NCBI GenBank assembly: GCA_022453515.1 | Contig: JAJNNY010000002.1 | Location: 124,001 to 188,000, forward strand | Source: Astrocystis sublimbata | Lineage: Eukaryota; Ascomycota; Sordariomycetes; Xylariales; Xylariaceae | Direction of reading: 5' to 3' | Length of the DNA stretch: 64,000 nt | In this document: positions 32,210 to 43,549 of the stretch, piece after piece | Numbering within the stretch: position 1 is the stretch's first letter | Layout: every line of letters starts with the position of its first letter | Program-made: the position numbers and the translations under genes | Notes under the pieces: model-generated | What the model was told of the DNA's origin: nothing | What the model saw: the letters and a program-made list of their open reading frames with translations, nothing else | Databases searched by the model: none

Positions 32210-34071
32210 TTAGCCTGCACCGGGATGCTGGCTGGGATGGCCCCATAACGCGTTGCCGACCTTAGCTTGGGTTGAATTCCTTGGGTTCTGAGCCACGGCT
32301 GTCCCCGCCCCCGATGCGCCCGTAGCCATCTGGCCGTTGTAGGCATCGCCTTCGTCGTAAGCAAAGTACTGTGGCGCAGCAGCCCCTATGTCACCTCTGT
32401 CGTCATATGGAGCATAGCCGGTGGGGTGATAGGACGGATTTGGCTCTGCAATCTCATCGTATGCTCGAGTATGAGGTGCCGAATCCTGGTATGGGCGTGA
32501 CTGACCTTTGTAACCGCTTCCCGGATTCGGTTGGGCGTTCGCTATAAGCCCGGCGCTTTCCTCCGGCAGTCGGTCTCCTGGAGCGATGGGTAAGCCAAAA
32601 TTACTTCGGCGGAACTGGTTTGCAATTGGTAGATGGTCTGTACTTTTGCCGTCAGGGTGACCTGGCATGGGATAGCTTGTATCGCCTTTGAGCTGATAGC
32701 TTGGGTCTTCGTGACGACGCTTAGCCCCTACGAACAACCAGCGGACTCCACGGCCAAAAGCTTTTACGATGTCCCACAAGTTAAGAGCATCGACAAAGGC
32801 TTTGAGGCCAGCAAAACCTCCCTGTTTGGGCAACCGCTCATTCTCTCGGGGCGGCATCCCGTCCAGCAGGTTAGGAGTTGGGTAGAAAGTAACCTTGGCG
32901 TTTTCCTTATATTGGGCGTAGGGGAAGGACCAGAGATGAAGAATAGCAAATAGAGCCATCTCCACGCACAAAAGTAAGCTAGGTATGCCTACTTTCAAGT
33001 CAGGATAGGCGAGCTTCTCATTCGGGCTGACAATATGGAATTTGGCAGAGGTAGCCAGCGAGATAGCAATCGTTTGCCAGAAGGAAAGGAAGACAACAAG
33101 CTTGATGGCCAGAACCTTCAAGCCCAGTTTATGCTCAGCCAACTGTACCCTAAACTGTGAGTAGTATTGAAGCAGGCAGTACATCGCGATTGTCACGGCC
33201 ACAGCTTCGAGGGCAACCACCTAAGGCCATATTAGCGCATGTTGGGACTATGGGGGCCTCGCGACTGTTCAACGTACCCAGACATGTGCAAATACGGGGC
33301 TATTGGAGCTCTCACAATATCGGCCAAAGTACTGGGTTACAACGGCAACGATGGTCAGGGCCACGCGCATGAAGCAGTATTGATAGACGCCGGCCCATAT
33401 CACGTTAAACCAAGTCAAGCCGGATTTGGGCACCCGCCAGCACCCACGCTCGCCGCCGCAGCATTTGGCGAACCAGTTCACAGGTATAAGCCAAGGCTTG
33501 ATGGGGTGCAGCTGGCGAAAGAACTGCTTCTGCTCATGGAGATCCGGAGCGACGAGATGGCACATCAAAGCGAAGAAGGAGGCAATGGCGAAAGCCTCGT
33601 AGGCTTCGCTTATAACTTGGTAATACGTGGCGTTCCAGTAGAACCATAACGACAGGAAGGCCGACGTGGCGTATATGGGTACCATGAAGAGAATCCGGAT
33701 GATGTGCTTCTGTTCACGGGGTTTCGTGTAATTGAGGGCATGTTGCCATATGAGGTAGAAGCTCACGAGGTAGGCGATGATGGTGGAACCGCCGGCAATG
33801 ATCAGAGCCAGCTGATGAAAGGTGAAGTTCCCAACGAGCTTCTCCTCGGCGCCAACTGCATGGCAGTGGAATGATTAGCATGTTCAACGCATCAAGTAAG
33901 CTGCTTTACTGCCGTGACCAACAGCTTGGCGCATTTGCGTCTCGGCGCGAGGGCGCCAAGCCAGCCGCGCCCAGGGCAACGAAGCTTATGAAGACGAGTT
34001 CTGGACAATGTGGTGTACGTACTGCGCATTTCCTCCAATGTGGAGTTGCATGTTGTATTCCAGAAGCTCAT
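32210..34071 (-). CDS. OST-alpha/TMEM184-type seven-span transporter
   Basis: Exons 34023-34071, 33278-33855 and 32210-33220 join in frame to 545 residues. The start MSFWNTTCNSTLEEM carries N-glycosylation sites, matching an outside N terminus. About seven spans follow, with family features HQLALIIAGGSTII, REQKHIIRILFMVPIY, EAYEAFAIASFFAL and GRYCESSNSPVFAHVW joined to VVALEAVAVTIAMYC. Known relatives (organic solute transporter alpha, TMEM184, plant LAZ1) act in solute or lipid transport or membrane trafficking; the fungal substrate is unknown. The cytosolic tail of about 190 residues is P-, Y- and G-rich (NPSYHPTGYAPYDD) and lacks predicted structure. The long exon-free 5' region to 36.5 kb is shared with the divergent isochorismatase-like gene. 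Confidence 0.9.
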
Positions 34072-36557
34072 GGTGTCACGCGCGCACTGCCGTGCAAGAG
34101 CTGCGAGATATGGGCGACGCAAGCAGTCGAGCTGTTGTGAGCTCTAGACTCGGAACAAGGTGAGGCAAAGGCAAAGGCAAGCCAAGCTGGTGGTGTGTGT
34201 TGGCCGGACAGAGGTGGTTTGGAGTGTGGTGCGCACCAGCGTGCGCTCCTCGTTGGAGGGCCCGACGCGAGGGAGGCACGACGACAGTGATGTTGAAAGT
34301 TGAAACACCAAAGCGTGGCGGGGGCGGGTAGGCGAACGGAGCAGGAGAAGGAGACCGGGATCGTGGTAGATCTACTACTGCAAGATCAGATCGTGGAGGG
34401 TCCGGGAGTTCGGGGGAGTTCGTTGTTGCGCTTAGGCGATCGGGGAATAACACGAGACGAGACAATCGCGGGAAGACTGCCTCGTAGGATGATCGTCGCC
34501 GCAGGTTGAAGTGGGTGATATGGAGAGGAGGCGAGGAGACAGTCTGCAACAATGGAGTTTTTGTTTTCTGGATATCAAAGACGGGTGGATGGTTGGATGG
34601 TTGGGTGCAGGTGGTGGGTGGTGGATGAACAAGCAATGGGCTTGCATGTTCGGTATGGGCTGCGCGGAAATGAAACAGGCAGGGAAGACGGGTTGCTTTC
34701 AGGGTGTCAGGGTGTCAGTGTTGACCACACTATGTACCGTACACACTACGAGACTTACCTGTGAGGCCCAGGTACACATGAACGTATGTAGAGGGGCGAG
34801 GGGCTACATAAGATATAAGTACCTACTAGGATACCAGGTAGGTATAATTAGGGCTTGACTGCCGCTGCCACCACCCAAGCCCAAGCCTCCAGGCTACTTG
34901 CAGGCTGCATCGACGCATGAGGTACCTACATGTACCTAGCGATGGCCCCCAAGGTGTGGTGCCTTAGCCACAACAGACGAGACAGACACGCAAAGAGAAG
35001 TACCTAGGTATGTATCTATGTACATGTAAGTACCGACCTCCCGGCTCCAATGGATGGCATGGATGGCTCGCGGATCTGCAGGGCGCCAGAGCCCCGTGTC
35101 TAATGCTTAGCAGGCTTCGCGGAAGCAGGCGATTGGCCGTCAGCGCTCGACGAGCCTCTTCTCTTACCTAGGTAGGTCACGACTGCGCCTAACTGGGAGC
35201 CAATTGCGGTGCCCGATACGGACGTCTACGAGTAGGTACTTTACCTGCTAGGCGGTACGCATGAGCCATAATCGCGGGGCATTGTTAGCACGCGAAGTGC
35301 GACATAATGCATCGATGCATCTTCCTCCACCTGCATGCTCTCTCTATCTGAGCACCCCATGCGCCGTCACCAGCGAAAATTGAACAGCACTACTATGGCT
35401 ATGGTATATTCTTCGCTTACTGACTTGATTCAGTGTCTGCCCTGACCTGGGGGCGGCCTGGCCTGCCTGATGGACTACTGCCTGGTGCAGACTCCCCGTC
35501 GAGATCTGATCCGAACCGTTGAGGTCATGCTCCGGCCACGGCTGAGACATCATGGGGTAGCCCTGATCGGACTCTGCAGGCTGCAATGCGGAATGCACCT
35601 ACATACATGTGCGCAATTCGTCGATGATCCAGGCCTCAGCTGCATGACGTACGTAGCATTGCGCCCTCAGCCTCCGGGTCCCGTCCCGTCCGGGCGATAC
35701 TTATTCGTGCTTTACGTATGAGCAGAGGTCTCCAGCTACCTAGCGTCGAGGGCGTGTCGGGGTCGATACTACAGCGCCGAGTGTACGAGTATGAACGAGT
35801 TTGAACGTGGAATGCTGATCTACATACCTCGCAGATCCTAGCTACGCCCCTGAGCCCCATGATGCAGTCGCTGACCTGGCCTCGCTGGCCACAAAGCTTG
35901 GGAGACCATGATGGGCTGGGGATGGGGATGGGGATGGGGATGGGGGCGGGGGCTGACCTGGAGGTAAACAGGCTCGACAGGCTCGACAGGTAATCCTTAC
36001 CTCGCTGTTTCTGCGCCGCCCACACTCCGGGGCTCCAAGTTTAAGTAGGTAGGTAGTGTTGCCAACGGGCCCTCGACTCACCTTTTTTGGCGCCACGATG
36101 ACTTCGATCCTCCAAATGAGCTCAACAGCGAAAACCAATAGCGCTGTCAGGAATCGAACCCAGCTCACTATTTGTGTGCTCACCTGGCAGACTGGTTCAC
36201 TCCTGCTCCCGACCCTAGGGGTCTAGCAGTTGGAGTATGTAGAGGGCCCCGTACTATTCCCACGATATGGGCACCGGGTAGGCATGTAGGTATGAATTGT
36301 AGATGAGTCACAGCAAACCCTCCTGGCACGCACCAACGATAGTTGCTACGAGGCCGTCTTCTCGTCGCATGCTGGACCAAACTCCAGGGCAGACAGATGT
36401 GACTAACTCGCACCGTCCGATTGCGCTTCTGAGGAACAGCAGATGTGATCAATCGCGACTTTGTCTAATCTCAACATCAATGCAGCAAACTCATACGAAG
36501 ATAGAGCCGCTACGCTACGTCTTAGCCATCTGAATTCTTGAATCTCACAATCCCATC
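34072..36557. other. Divergent intergenic region with G-rich tract and AGGT tracts
   Basis: About 2.5 kb between two divergent genes. ACCT/AGGT palindromes occur near 34800-34850, 34920-34940, 35005-35030 and 35165-35180. A guanine tract with quadruplex potential lies at 35918-35952. The open frames here are short or overlap on both strands and look non-coding. Confidence 0.5.
35918..35952 (+). repeat. (GGGGAT)4 tract with extra G5 runs, G-quadruplex candidate
   Basis: Four GGGGAT units followed by GGGGGCGGGGG on the plus strand: six runs of at least four guanines in 35 bp. The motif meets usual quadruplex patterns (four or more G-runs with loops of 1-2 bases). It lies about 600 bp upstream of the isochorismatase-like ATG. 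Confidence 0.8.
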
Positions 36558-37196
36558 ATGGCGACATCATCATCGTCGTCGTCATCATCTGCTGTCGCTC
36601 TCCTCCTTATCGACATTCAGAAGGGCTTCGACCATCCAGCCTACACCGGGAGGTCAACGCCTGGTTTCGAAGCCAACATCGCCAGACTTCTAGCGTCTTT
36701 CCGCGCCGCCCCCAATACGCACGTCATTCACGTCTGCCATCACTCGCGCTCCGAAGACTCCCCCTTACACCCGTCACGTCCCGGCGTGCAGTTCATGGAC
36801 TACGCCGCGCCCCAGCCCGGCGAATTGGTCCGCTCCAAGGACGTGAATTCGGCCTTCATCGGCACCAATCTAGAGAGTGTCATCAAAGGTCTCGACCTTC
36901 GGACGCTGGTTATCGTGGGATTGACTACCGGCCATTGTGTCAGCACTTCTGTTCGAATGGCATCCAACCTCCGCGTCGTTGATCACCCGCACGGCGGTGT
37001 TGCCGCGGGCCATAACCCGTCGGCCGAGATCGTCGTGGTCTCGGACGCCACTGCTATGTATGACTGGACGGCAAGCGATGGAATTCACGACGGCGAGGCG
37101 CTGCACAGAGTACATCTTGCAACCTTGGATGGCGAGTTCTGCGTGGTGCGGGACACGGAGGAGGTGCTCAGGCTGCTCAATAATATGGGTCGATAG
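36558..37196 (+). CDS. Isochorismatase-family (cysteine) hydrolase
   Basis: An intronless gene of 212 residues. After a run of eight serines coded by a TCA/TCG microsatellite comes ALLLIDIQKGF (catalytic Asp19), then VRSKDVNSAF (Lys94) and VGLTTGHCVSTSVR (Cys127). These form the Asp-Lys-Cys triad of the isochorismatase/nicotinamidase superfamily, and the spacing is normal. The substrate (isochorismate, nicotinamide, N-carbamoyl compounds or others) cannot be read from the motifs. It lacks a signal peptide, so a cytosolic location is expected, although some fungal relatives are secreted by non-classical routes. The start ATG has the context ATCATGG, and no alternative ATG precedes the catalytic Asp except in the serine run. 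Confidence 0.93.
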   Translation: MATSSSSSSSSAVALLLIDIQKGFDHPAYTGRSTPGFEANIARLLASFRAAPNTHVIHVCHHSRSEDSPLHPSRPGVQFMDYAAPQPGELVRSKDVNSAFIGTNLESVIKGLDLRTLVIVGLTTGHCVSTSVRMASNLRVVDHPHGGVAAGHNPSAEIVVVSDATAMYDWTASDGIHDGEALHRVHLATLDGEFCVVRDTEEVLRLLNNMGR

Positions 37197-37449
37197 ACGT
37201 GACTTGAGAACAGGGGGGTGAGGGGATTCGCAGAAGAAAGCTCCTTGACACGTGGATCCAGAACAGGAACCAATGTCGACACTTCAGATCAAAGGAGATG
37301 AATCCGATCATGATTACTTATGCGATTATCCTTCCGTCGTTGTATTAATAGAAGTATGATGCGAAAGAACAGCAAGCCTGCATGACAGTATCTTGAATTT
37401 GTATAATTACTTCGCATTTCCCCATTAATACATCCATTACCGAAACACC

Positions 37450-38675
37450 AACGCAATGCGCAACCGAAGCAACTCCGCTCATTGATAACCTATGCTGCCA
37501 AGACACGAGATCACGCATGCTCCGCCACGGTATTCCAAGAGAAATTATTAGCCGAGTCTTCATATCTTGTATATAATTACAAGCCAGTAAGACATACCTA
37601 AGCTTCCGATCAACGAAGTTAGGCAATGTCAAAGGAGGAGGCATAACAAGATCCATGATCGAGACACGAGATCCTGGTTTGAGTGCTGGTACTAGGGCGT
37701 TTAGGATCTGTATGCAGCACCTGTCTGGCCAACTGTGTAGTATCCAACGCAGAAGATACACGTCGGCATTTTTCACAGGCTGTGTGTTCTATGAAGAAGT
37801 CATGGACCATGAACTCAACATTCAGAGTGGGTTCTTTTTTTCGACATCGCAACAACCTCAGGTAGCTCCTGCACGATAAGTCATATACCAGGATATCGAC
37901 GAGCAATGGCAAAGGCCGCCTCCCCAATAGATCCGCCCAGATCGACGACGGTCCCGGCAACTACCGCATTCCAATCAAAGACATTCGTCAAATGATGCAG
38001 GGAATAGCCTTCTCCGGGCGCAAAGAAGCTAGCTCATAGCTCCTCCGAAGCGGCGAGACCTCCCATGGTCGTCCGCGATCTGTCTAGAGGAGGCGGAATG
38101 AGCAATCACTCCGGGTCGTGCTCTTGGAAAACGTCGATGCGCAATACCGAGGCGAAGAATACGAGAGAGGGCTGCCTCTTCAACGCCGATGCTAGTCGCC
38201 AAGTCTTTGAATGTGATCTCTGCATTAACGGGAACCGTCTTGGCGACGTTGAAACGGGAAACCAGCTTAAGATAAAGAAGCTGGTTATGCTACTATAGAA
38301 TCCGCGCAACCCGTCAGTCTCTTCACAGGGTGAGACAGCAAACATGATGATTGAAGTGCAGGTCTCTCGGTCCCATGACAAGGTCGTTGAGCTCCTAGGC
38401 TACGTCGAGTAACGCCCCACGTAGCTGTTCAAGATCAGGCGGTAACCCTAGCCCGCGGTGGAAGCATTTAATGATCACTCCCACCTATCTACAACAGCCA
38501 GTATAGGTGGGTCAATGATCATTAAATCCTTCCACCGCATGCCTAGGTCAACAGGGCCATCAGCCGCATAAGGTGGGTGCGGTAGCGAGTTCTGATTTGG
38601 ACAGTCGTCGACTTGTTCGGTATATGCTGTTATATTGCTCTCCAACTGAGCGATACGACTCTGAGATGTTGACAT
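37450..38675 (-). pseudogene. Decayed secondary-metabolism-type O-methyltransferase
   Basis: Segments of one fungal SAM-dependent O-methyltransferase (methyltransferase_2 type) are recognisable in order on the minus strand: an N-terminal helix segment with SRIAQLESNITAYTEQV near 38660, a dimerisation/winged-helix part with ITFKDLATSIGVEE near 38200, the SAM motif VVDLGGSIGEAAFAIARRYP near 37930, and a C-terminal [13 protein letters not shown] and [18 protein letters not shown] near 37700. They are separated by in-frame stops, at least two one-base frame changes (near 37820 and 37780) and an inserted 90-bp inverted-repeat element at 38452-38541. The catalytic C-terminal end past RKLR near 37598 is hard to follow. 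No intact frame spans the protein, so I call it non-functional. No neighbouring cluster genes are evident. Confidence 0.85.
38447..38546. mobile_element. 90-bp inverted-repeat element (MITE-like) with CCTAG flanking duplication
   Basis: The element at 38452-38541 folds back almost completely: GCGGTGGAAG at the left faces CTTCCACCGC at the right, and ATTTAATGATCA and CCCACCTAT recur inverted further in around a loop of about 14 bases. CCTAG occurs at 38447-38451 and again at 38542-38546 as a 5-bp target duplication. It interrupts the methyltransferase relic; the homologous reading on the two sides meets if the element and one CCTAG copy are ignored. It has no coding capacity. Confidence 0.82.
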
Positions 38676-41600
38676 TGTCGTTAAGTAGTCATAACCCATT
38701 TACAAACACGTAGTATGTTACAATAATGCGGACAGACCATGACGATCATAGCATTTAGGGCAAGAAGAAGATACGAAGAAGGCTCTATTTTGACTATAGG
38801 ACAGAATTATGCGCACCACGGGAGGTGGCTCCCCCAATTTCCATGTTGACTTGGCGCATTTTACATTACAATCCTGTGTCACCGACTTGCTGTTTTGTTT
38901 GCTCCTAACTGACGATATTGCTTATTCGAGCGGCACAAGGCCGTTGGGACTTGCAGTGTTTGGTGTCTTTTAATCGAACACACATCCTTTTCAATTATGC
39001 TGCTTAAACTGGTGGCTGCAAGGAGTCATAGTACATAGAAATAAGTACGTCAAATATGGCCCCAATTAAGGACTATTCTCGTCTGCATTCCGAGGAAAGC
39101 AATGATCGTGGTGTTGAGGAGACCAGCCTTCCAATATTTCATGTCACGCATGGTCAAGCCCTTGACTAATACCGCCAGCAACAGTCAGGGGAACCATATT
39201 ATGGCTTTCCTTATGGAAAGCCGATATAATGGCTGAAGCTGCCAATGGGCAAGTAAACGATTACTGAATTATACTGGTCGTGTGAGGGCAGGCACAGGTT
39301 GAAGGGCAGGAGCCAGACTACTTCAGTTGACCTACCTTCTGTACATAACTCCAGGGCCCTTGGGCTTACACCGTTCTTTTCCTTCCTTCTACAGAGACCG
39401 ACAGAATACAGAGTCAGGTCTCCCACCCACCTTTGTGGTACTACTGCTTCCAGTAGTACGAGGTCTTTTGCAGTACACGAGCCCTGACAGGTCTACCTAC
39501 AAAAGCACAGGTCTGATGTTATACTGATCGTGGGTTTCGATCTAGAGAATCGAATATAAAATATAACACGTAAGGCCGTGAGAAGAGAATGTAACAGTGA
39601 AGTTGTGAAGTAAATATAGTTAGGGTTGCGTTCGCTTTCGCTCGTGCTGGCACTGACATGTAAACGCCTCTTCCTGTGGTGGGTATAAAGGTTCTTCCTC
39701 TGTATCACTCTTGTTGTTTTGACCAGAGCCTTTCTGTACTATGAAAATTATACGTAATATGCGTAAGTAGAGACAAAGTAACCTAAGTTTGGATGCTGCT
39801 ATAAAATAGGAGTGTAAGGGGTGGCAATAGAAGGGGGTAAATACGTATTAGTTTCTCGCCGATGAGATTATAACATTGATCTATTCCCGCATCATGTCCA
39901 TGATGTAATGCTTCATTCCATCTAAGTGTAAACAATAATACTACGGACTTTTTATTTCCATCCATACCAATATTATCTAGTAGCACATAAGTATCTAATA
40001 CGGCGATTAACATAATAGGGATGGAAAGGGGGCACTTTCTAAGCTTGTTGTTTAGCAGCCATAAGCGTTTCTCGGGTAGTTGTAAAGGCTGTAATGATTC
40101 TTTAGTACATGTGTAGCTCTATTTAATAAGAACTGTCACATGGTGAGAAGGGGAAAGGATAGGAAACTCGTCCTCGTTGAATTTCCTTGGCTTAACGAGA
40201 GGGAGCCACAGCAGACGATCAAGCCTCTTCTCTTCGTACAGTCAGGTCCTATCCACAACAGCTTCAATTTGTTACGAATACGAGTAAACTATTTCTCGGC
40301 CAGTTCATAAGACTTCTTGTTACAAACCAGCCCGTTTCCACCATACATAGTCATAAATATTGTGCCTCTAGCCTTCTTGAGACGAGATAATTTCCGCTCT
40401 AAAGACAATTCCGATCGACATCTGCAACAGAGTCATGTACTCACAAAGCTGAAGCCTGGAAGGTGAAAAGTGGAGGAGACCGGGCCAATGATATGGAAAC
40501 ACGGTCATCCGGAGTAGCAGGGGAATGTGCCTAACCTTTGAAAACAATACTAGCTAGATTATCGCTACCCATAGCGCCTACGAACTTGTCTCTTCTTTCA
40601 TTATACTTACTTTGATGTCCTTTCTCGTGATGTTTAGAGTGAGTTGTTGAGTTCGGGTTCCAGTTGTCCATCGTAATCATCAAGCAGACGAATGTCCTCT
40701 CGCACGATAATAGCCAACGCGTCCTAATTCGGTGATTTATCGCCACATGTACCACACGAGGTATGCATAATTAGGTCCGTGTAGGATGTCGCGGCCGGGT
40801 TCAGCTTCTAGACCCTAATGGGTATTGAGACGAACAATACGAGGAGCAGCCCATGTGAAGAGAGAATGTCAGGTTGAGTACGTACTTCCTAGGTACAACC
40901 CACAGTCTCCTATTTGGCCTATTAGAGGCCAGTGCCTCCATAGCTACATAGCCCCTTGGCTTCTTTGCAAATCTTTTACCGCAATTTAAGCGTTTCTGCG
41001 CCGCTTCGACCGACCACAAGGCCTTATTGCACTAGAGGACACAAGTATCACGCCCAGCTCAAGAACAAGTCCAATGAAAACTAAAACCAATCGTCAAACT
41101 CCACATGACACCTTCAATCATAGTACCCCCCTACCTGTTGGCTAAGAAGCGTCTCGCCATGAACGCCCAAATACTCAAAGTGCATTTTCGTTGTGCTGCT
41201 CAAGTATTACATCTTGCTAACCATTCATTCGTTTGTGATTTCGAGCCCTCCAGGAATCCGGACAGCTCCTACTTTCGATTCAGCTTCGGGTCTTCACCTG
41301 ATACAAACATTGCCAGTCGCAAATGAAGCCACATGACTACCATTGTTCACAGCCGAGTCCAAGAATAACAGCGTGCCCTTTATTTCCATTTTGATATTAG
41401 AGCAATGCGCTTCCCCGCAAATTGGTCCAGGCGAGATCCTTATGAACTAGTATGAGCAAACTTAAAAAGCAGAAGCAGCAAGCAATCGCTGCCACAAGAA
41501 GATGAACTGGTTCAGTTAATATCGACACTGGATCAATATACTCTAGCAGGTTCGCTAGACAGTGGGTGGATAATGAAAGTGCTATGCATACATAACATAA

Positions 41601-43549
41601 TTCATTCATCATTCCCTAAATTTTTGGCTCCAGCATGTCAAACAGACGCAAACTGGGAAGGTCCTAGTCATAGCCCCCAACTATGATACCTGAAGGAGAT
41701 CATTTAAGTCAAAGAGTTGGACCAGTGCCGAGCGTCAAGGGTCCATAGTCTCAGGTAGTTTCTCAGGCTCGCGGTAAAAGTTGGAAAGTAAATTCCTACC
41801 CACAAACAGTCATATTATTGCCAAAAGGACCAAAGGCTCAGACTGCTCTGTATTAGCCCCCCTTAAAGGACTACTTTCGTACAAAAAAGGAAGACGAATG
41901 CCGGCCAGACGGAAAATGTTTGTGAGGGCTGACACACGGAGAATGTGAACACTGACTCTCCGTCGCCATTTCGTCGATCACGAGGTAGTAATACCTCACC
42001 AGCAAAGGAGGAGAAATGTATCTCTCTCTGGAGTCCGCCTCTTTTTGCTGCGGCTACCTACATGTAATTACTAGCCCAGCCCAACGAATGTGGAGATGAC
42101 ACTCTTACCCAATCGAGTTTGAGGGAGGCAAGTAGCGTAGGCGTAGACGGAGGAGCGGAAGGGGTGGGTTACAAGTGGCGGCTACCTCACTAAATTGGAA
42201 ACGGAAACCCGTGATGCGTCTACCCCGTATTGATCTCAGGCAGATTCAGACAGCAGCTTTGTCCACAGAGTTTTCCTTACGCTAGACACTTCTACCTACC
42301 TGTATCAGCGACAGTGATACAGCTCACCATGCATTGGATTGTACGGGTTGGGCGCATACATGCCCACTAAGAGTGGACGGCGGTGCCCTTCGCATGGATC
42401 GCCCGACAGTGCGCTCTTCCCAACTTTTAATACGTCGTTTTTGATCCTCTTTAACTCAAGACATGCGGCCAAAGAAGCATCCAGTGTTAATACAGTTGGA
42501 AACTCCATAGCTGAGATATAATCATTCACAATTCTTGGAAGTGAGAACTAGTTGCACATGAACTCTGACAACATAGATCAGCGCACCTATGTATCAGTGT
42601 CAATACATAGACTAATACATATTCGAAAGTCATCCACAGTTGTGGCCCGGAGCATCCGACACAAACTATTCCTGTCCACGCTCAAGCATCGCTGCATTGG
42701 TCGTGAAGGTTCGAGTAAGACGGTAGTGTGGTTCAGGGGAATCTGGTAAGAACTGCCACCGAAAGGCTAGCCTTGGACTACTTTCCTACGCTACGGAGAT
42801 CGTGCTCGTGGTCTGCACGCACTCGATGGAGCTGGTAGTGCCATGTTTCTCTGTCTGGGCCCTCAGAGTGGTCATTTCTTTCCACCGGCCTGCTCAGCAA
42901 TGCCGCCACTAATGGGGTGCATTTCTGGAGAACACGTATCATTGCATCTGGTCAAACAGTTTTGGTGGGAACTCCGTTCGAGGTAGAAAGAAAGTGGTTA
43001 GGGTGTCCTATTGCTGTACCGGGCCAAAGGAAGCCAGTGAGCTAGCCATGCACGGTCCCACGCGGTGTCAGCAGCCCCAAGCACGACTAGTCTTGAAGTT
43101 GATGCCATCCCCACATGACTTCAGCTTCAGCTCTAGATCGTGACAGGAAGTATGGGGACGAACAATCTCTCAATCGAACCAGCTCTACCCCAGACCAGCC
43201 CCCCGGATCCAATACCGTTGGTTACGAAGACCTTCTCCGCATTTTAATGAGCACATACGGGGAACCTACCCCAAGTTAGGTAGACCATGTGCTATTAATG
43301 CCACTAACAAGTAGTCCCCTGCACCAGGCCCGCCCCTGGTCCATCAATCGTTGCTGATCCTCTTCCAAAGTCGAGTTTACTAAGAACTTACTCCGGGGAA
43401 AGGGAATGAAGGACTATGGTGGCCCAAGCTTGAGTCTTTGTCATATAAGCAGCTTGCATGCACTTGTGGACTTGAAATATTCTTTCGATGAACCCTGACG
43501 AACTCTCAATTTGGTGTTTAGACAACTATACCAGATCACATTCAACAAG
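38676..43549. other. Gene-poor region, 4.9 kb
   Basis: No gene of more than about 85 codons has a believable protein. Parts (39.5-40.2 kb) are AT-rich. A 37-codon frame at 39056-39169 begins MAPIKDYSRLHSEESNDR, which resembles the N terminus of fungal UstYa/DUF3328 proteins but stops early. A 71-residue hydrophobic frame at 41397-41612 (-) has no support. The region may hold degraded genes or transposons. Confidence 0.45.

Noticed and set aside
34076..34636. 186-codon minus frame upstream of the OST-alpha-type gene
   Set aside because: It lies in the leader/promoter of that gene, is Pro/Ser/Thr-rich and overlaps its first exon in another phase.
36121..36230. tRNA-like piece with a T-loop (GGTTCGATTCC) on the minus strand
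   Set aside because: The T-stem pairs poorly and no matching acceptor 5' strand, D-arm or anticodon arm could be placed upstream. It is at best a relic.
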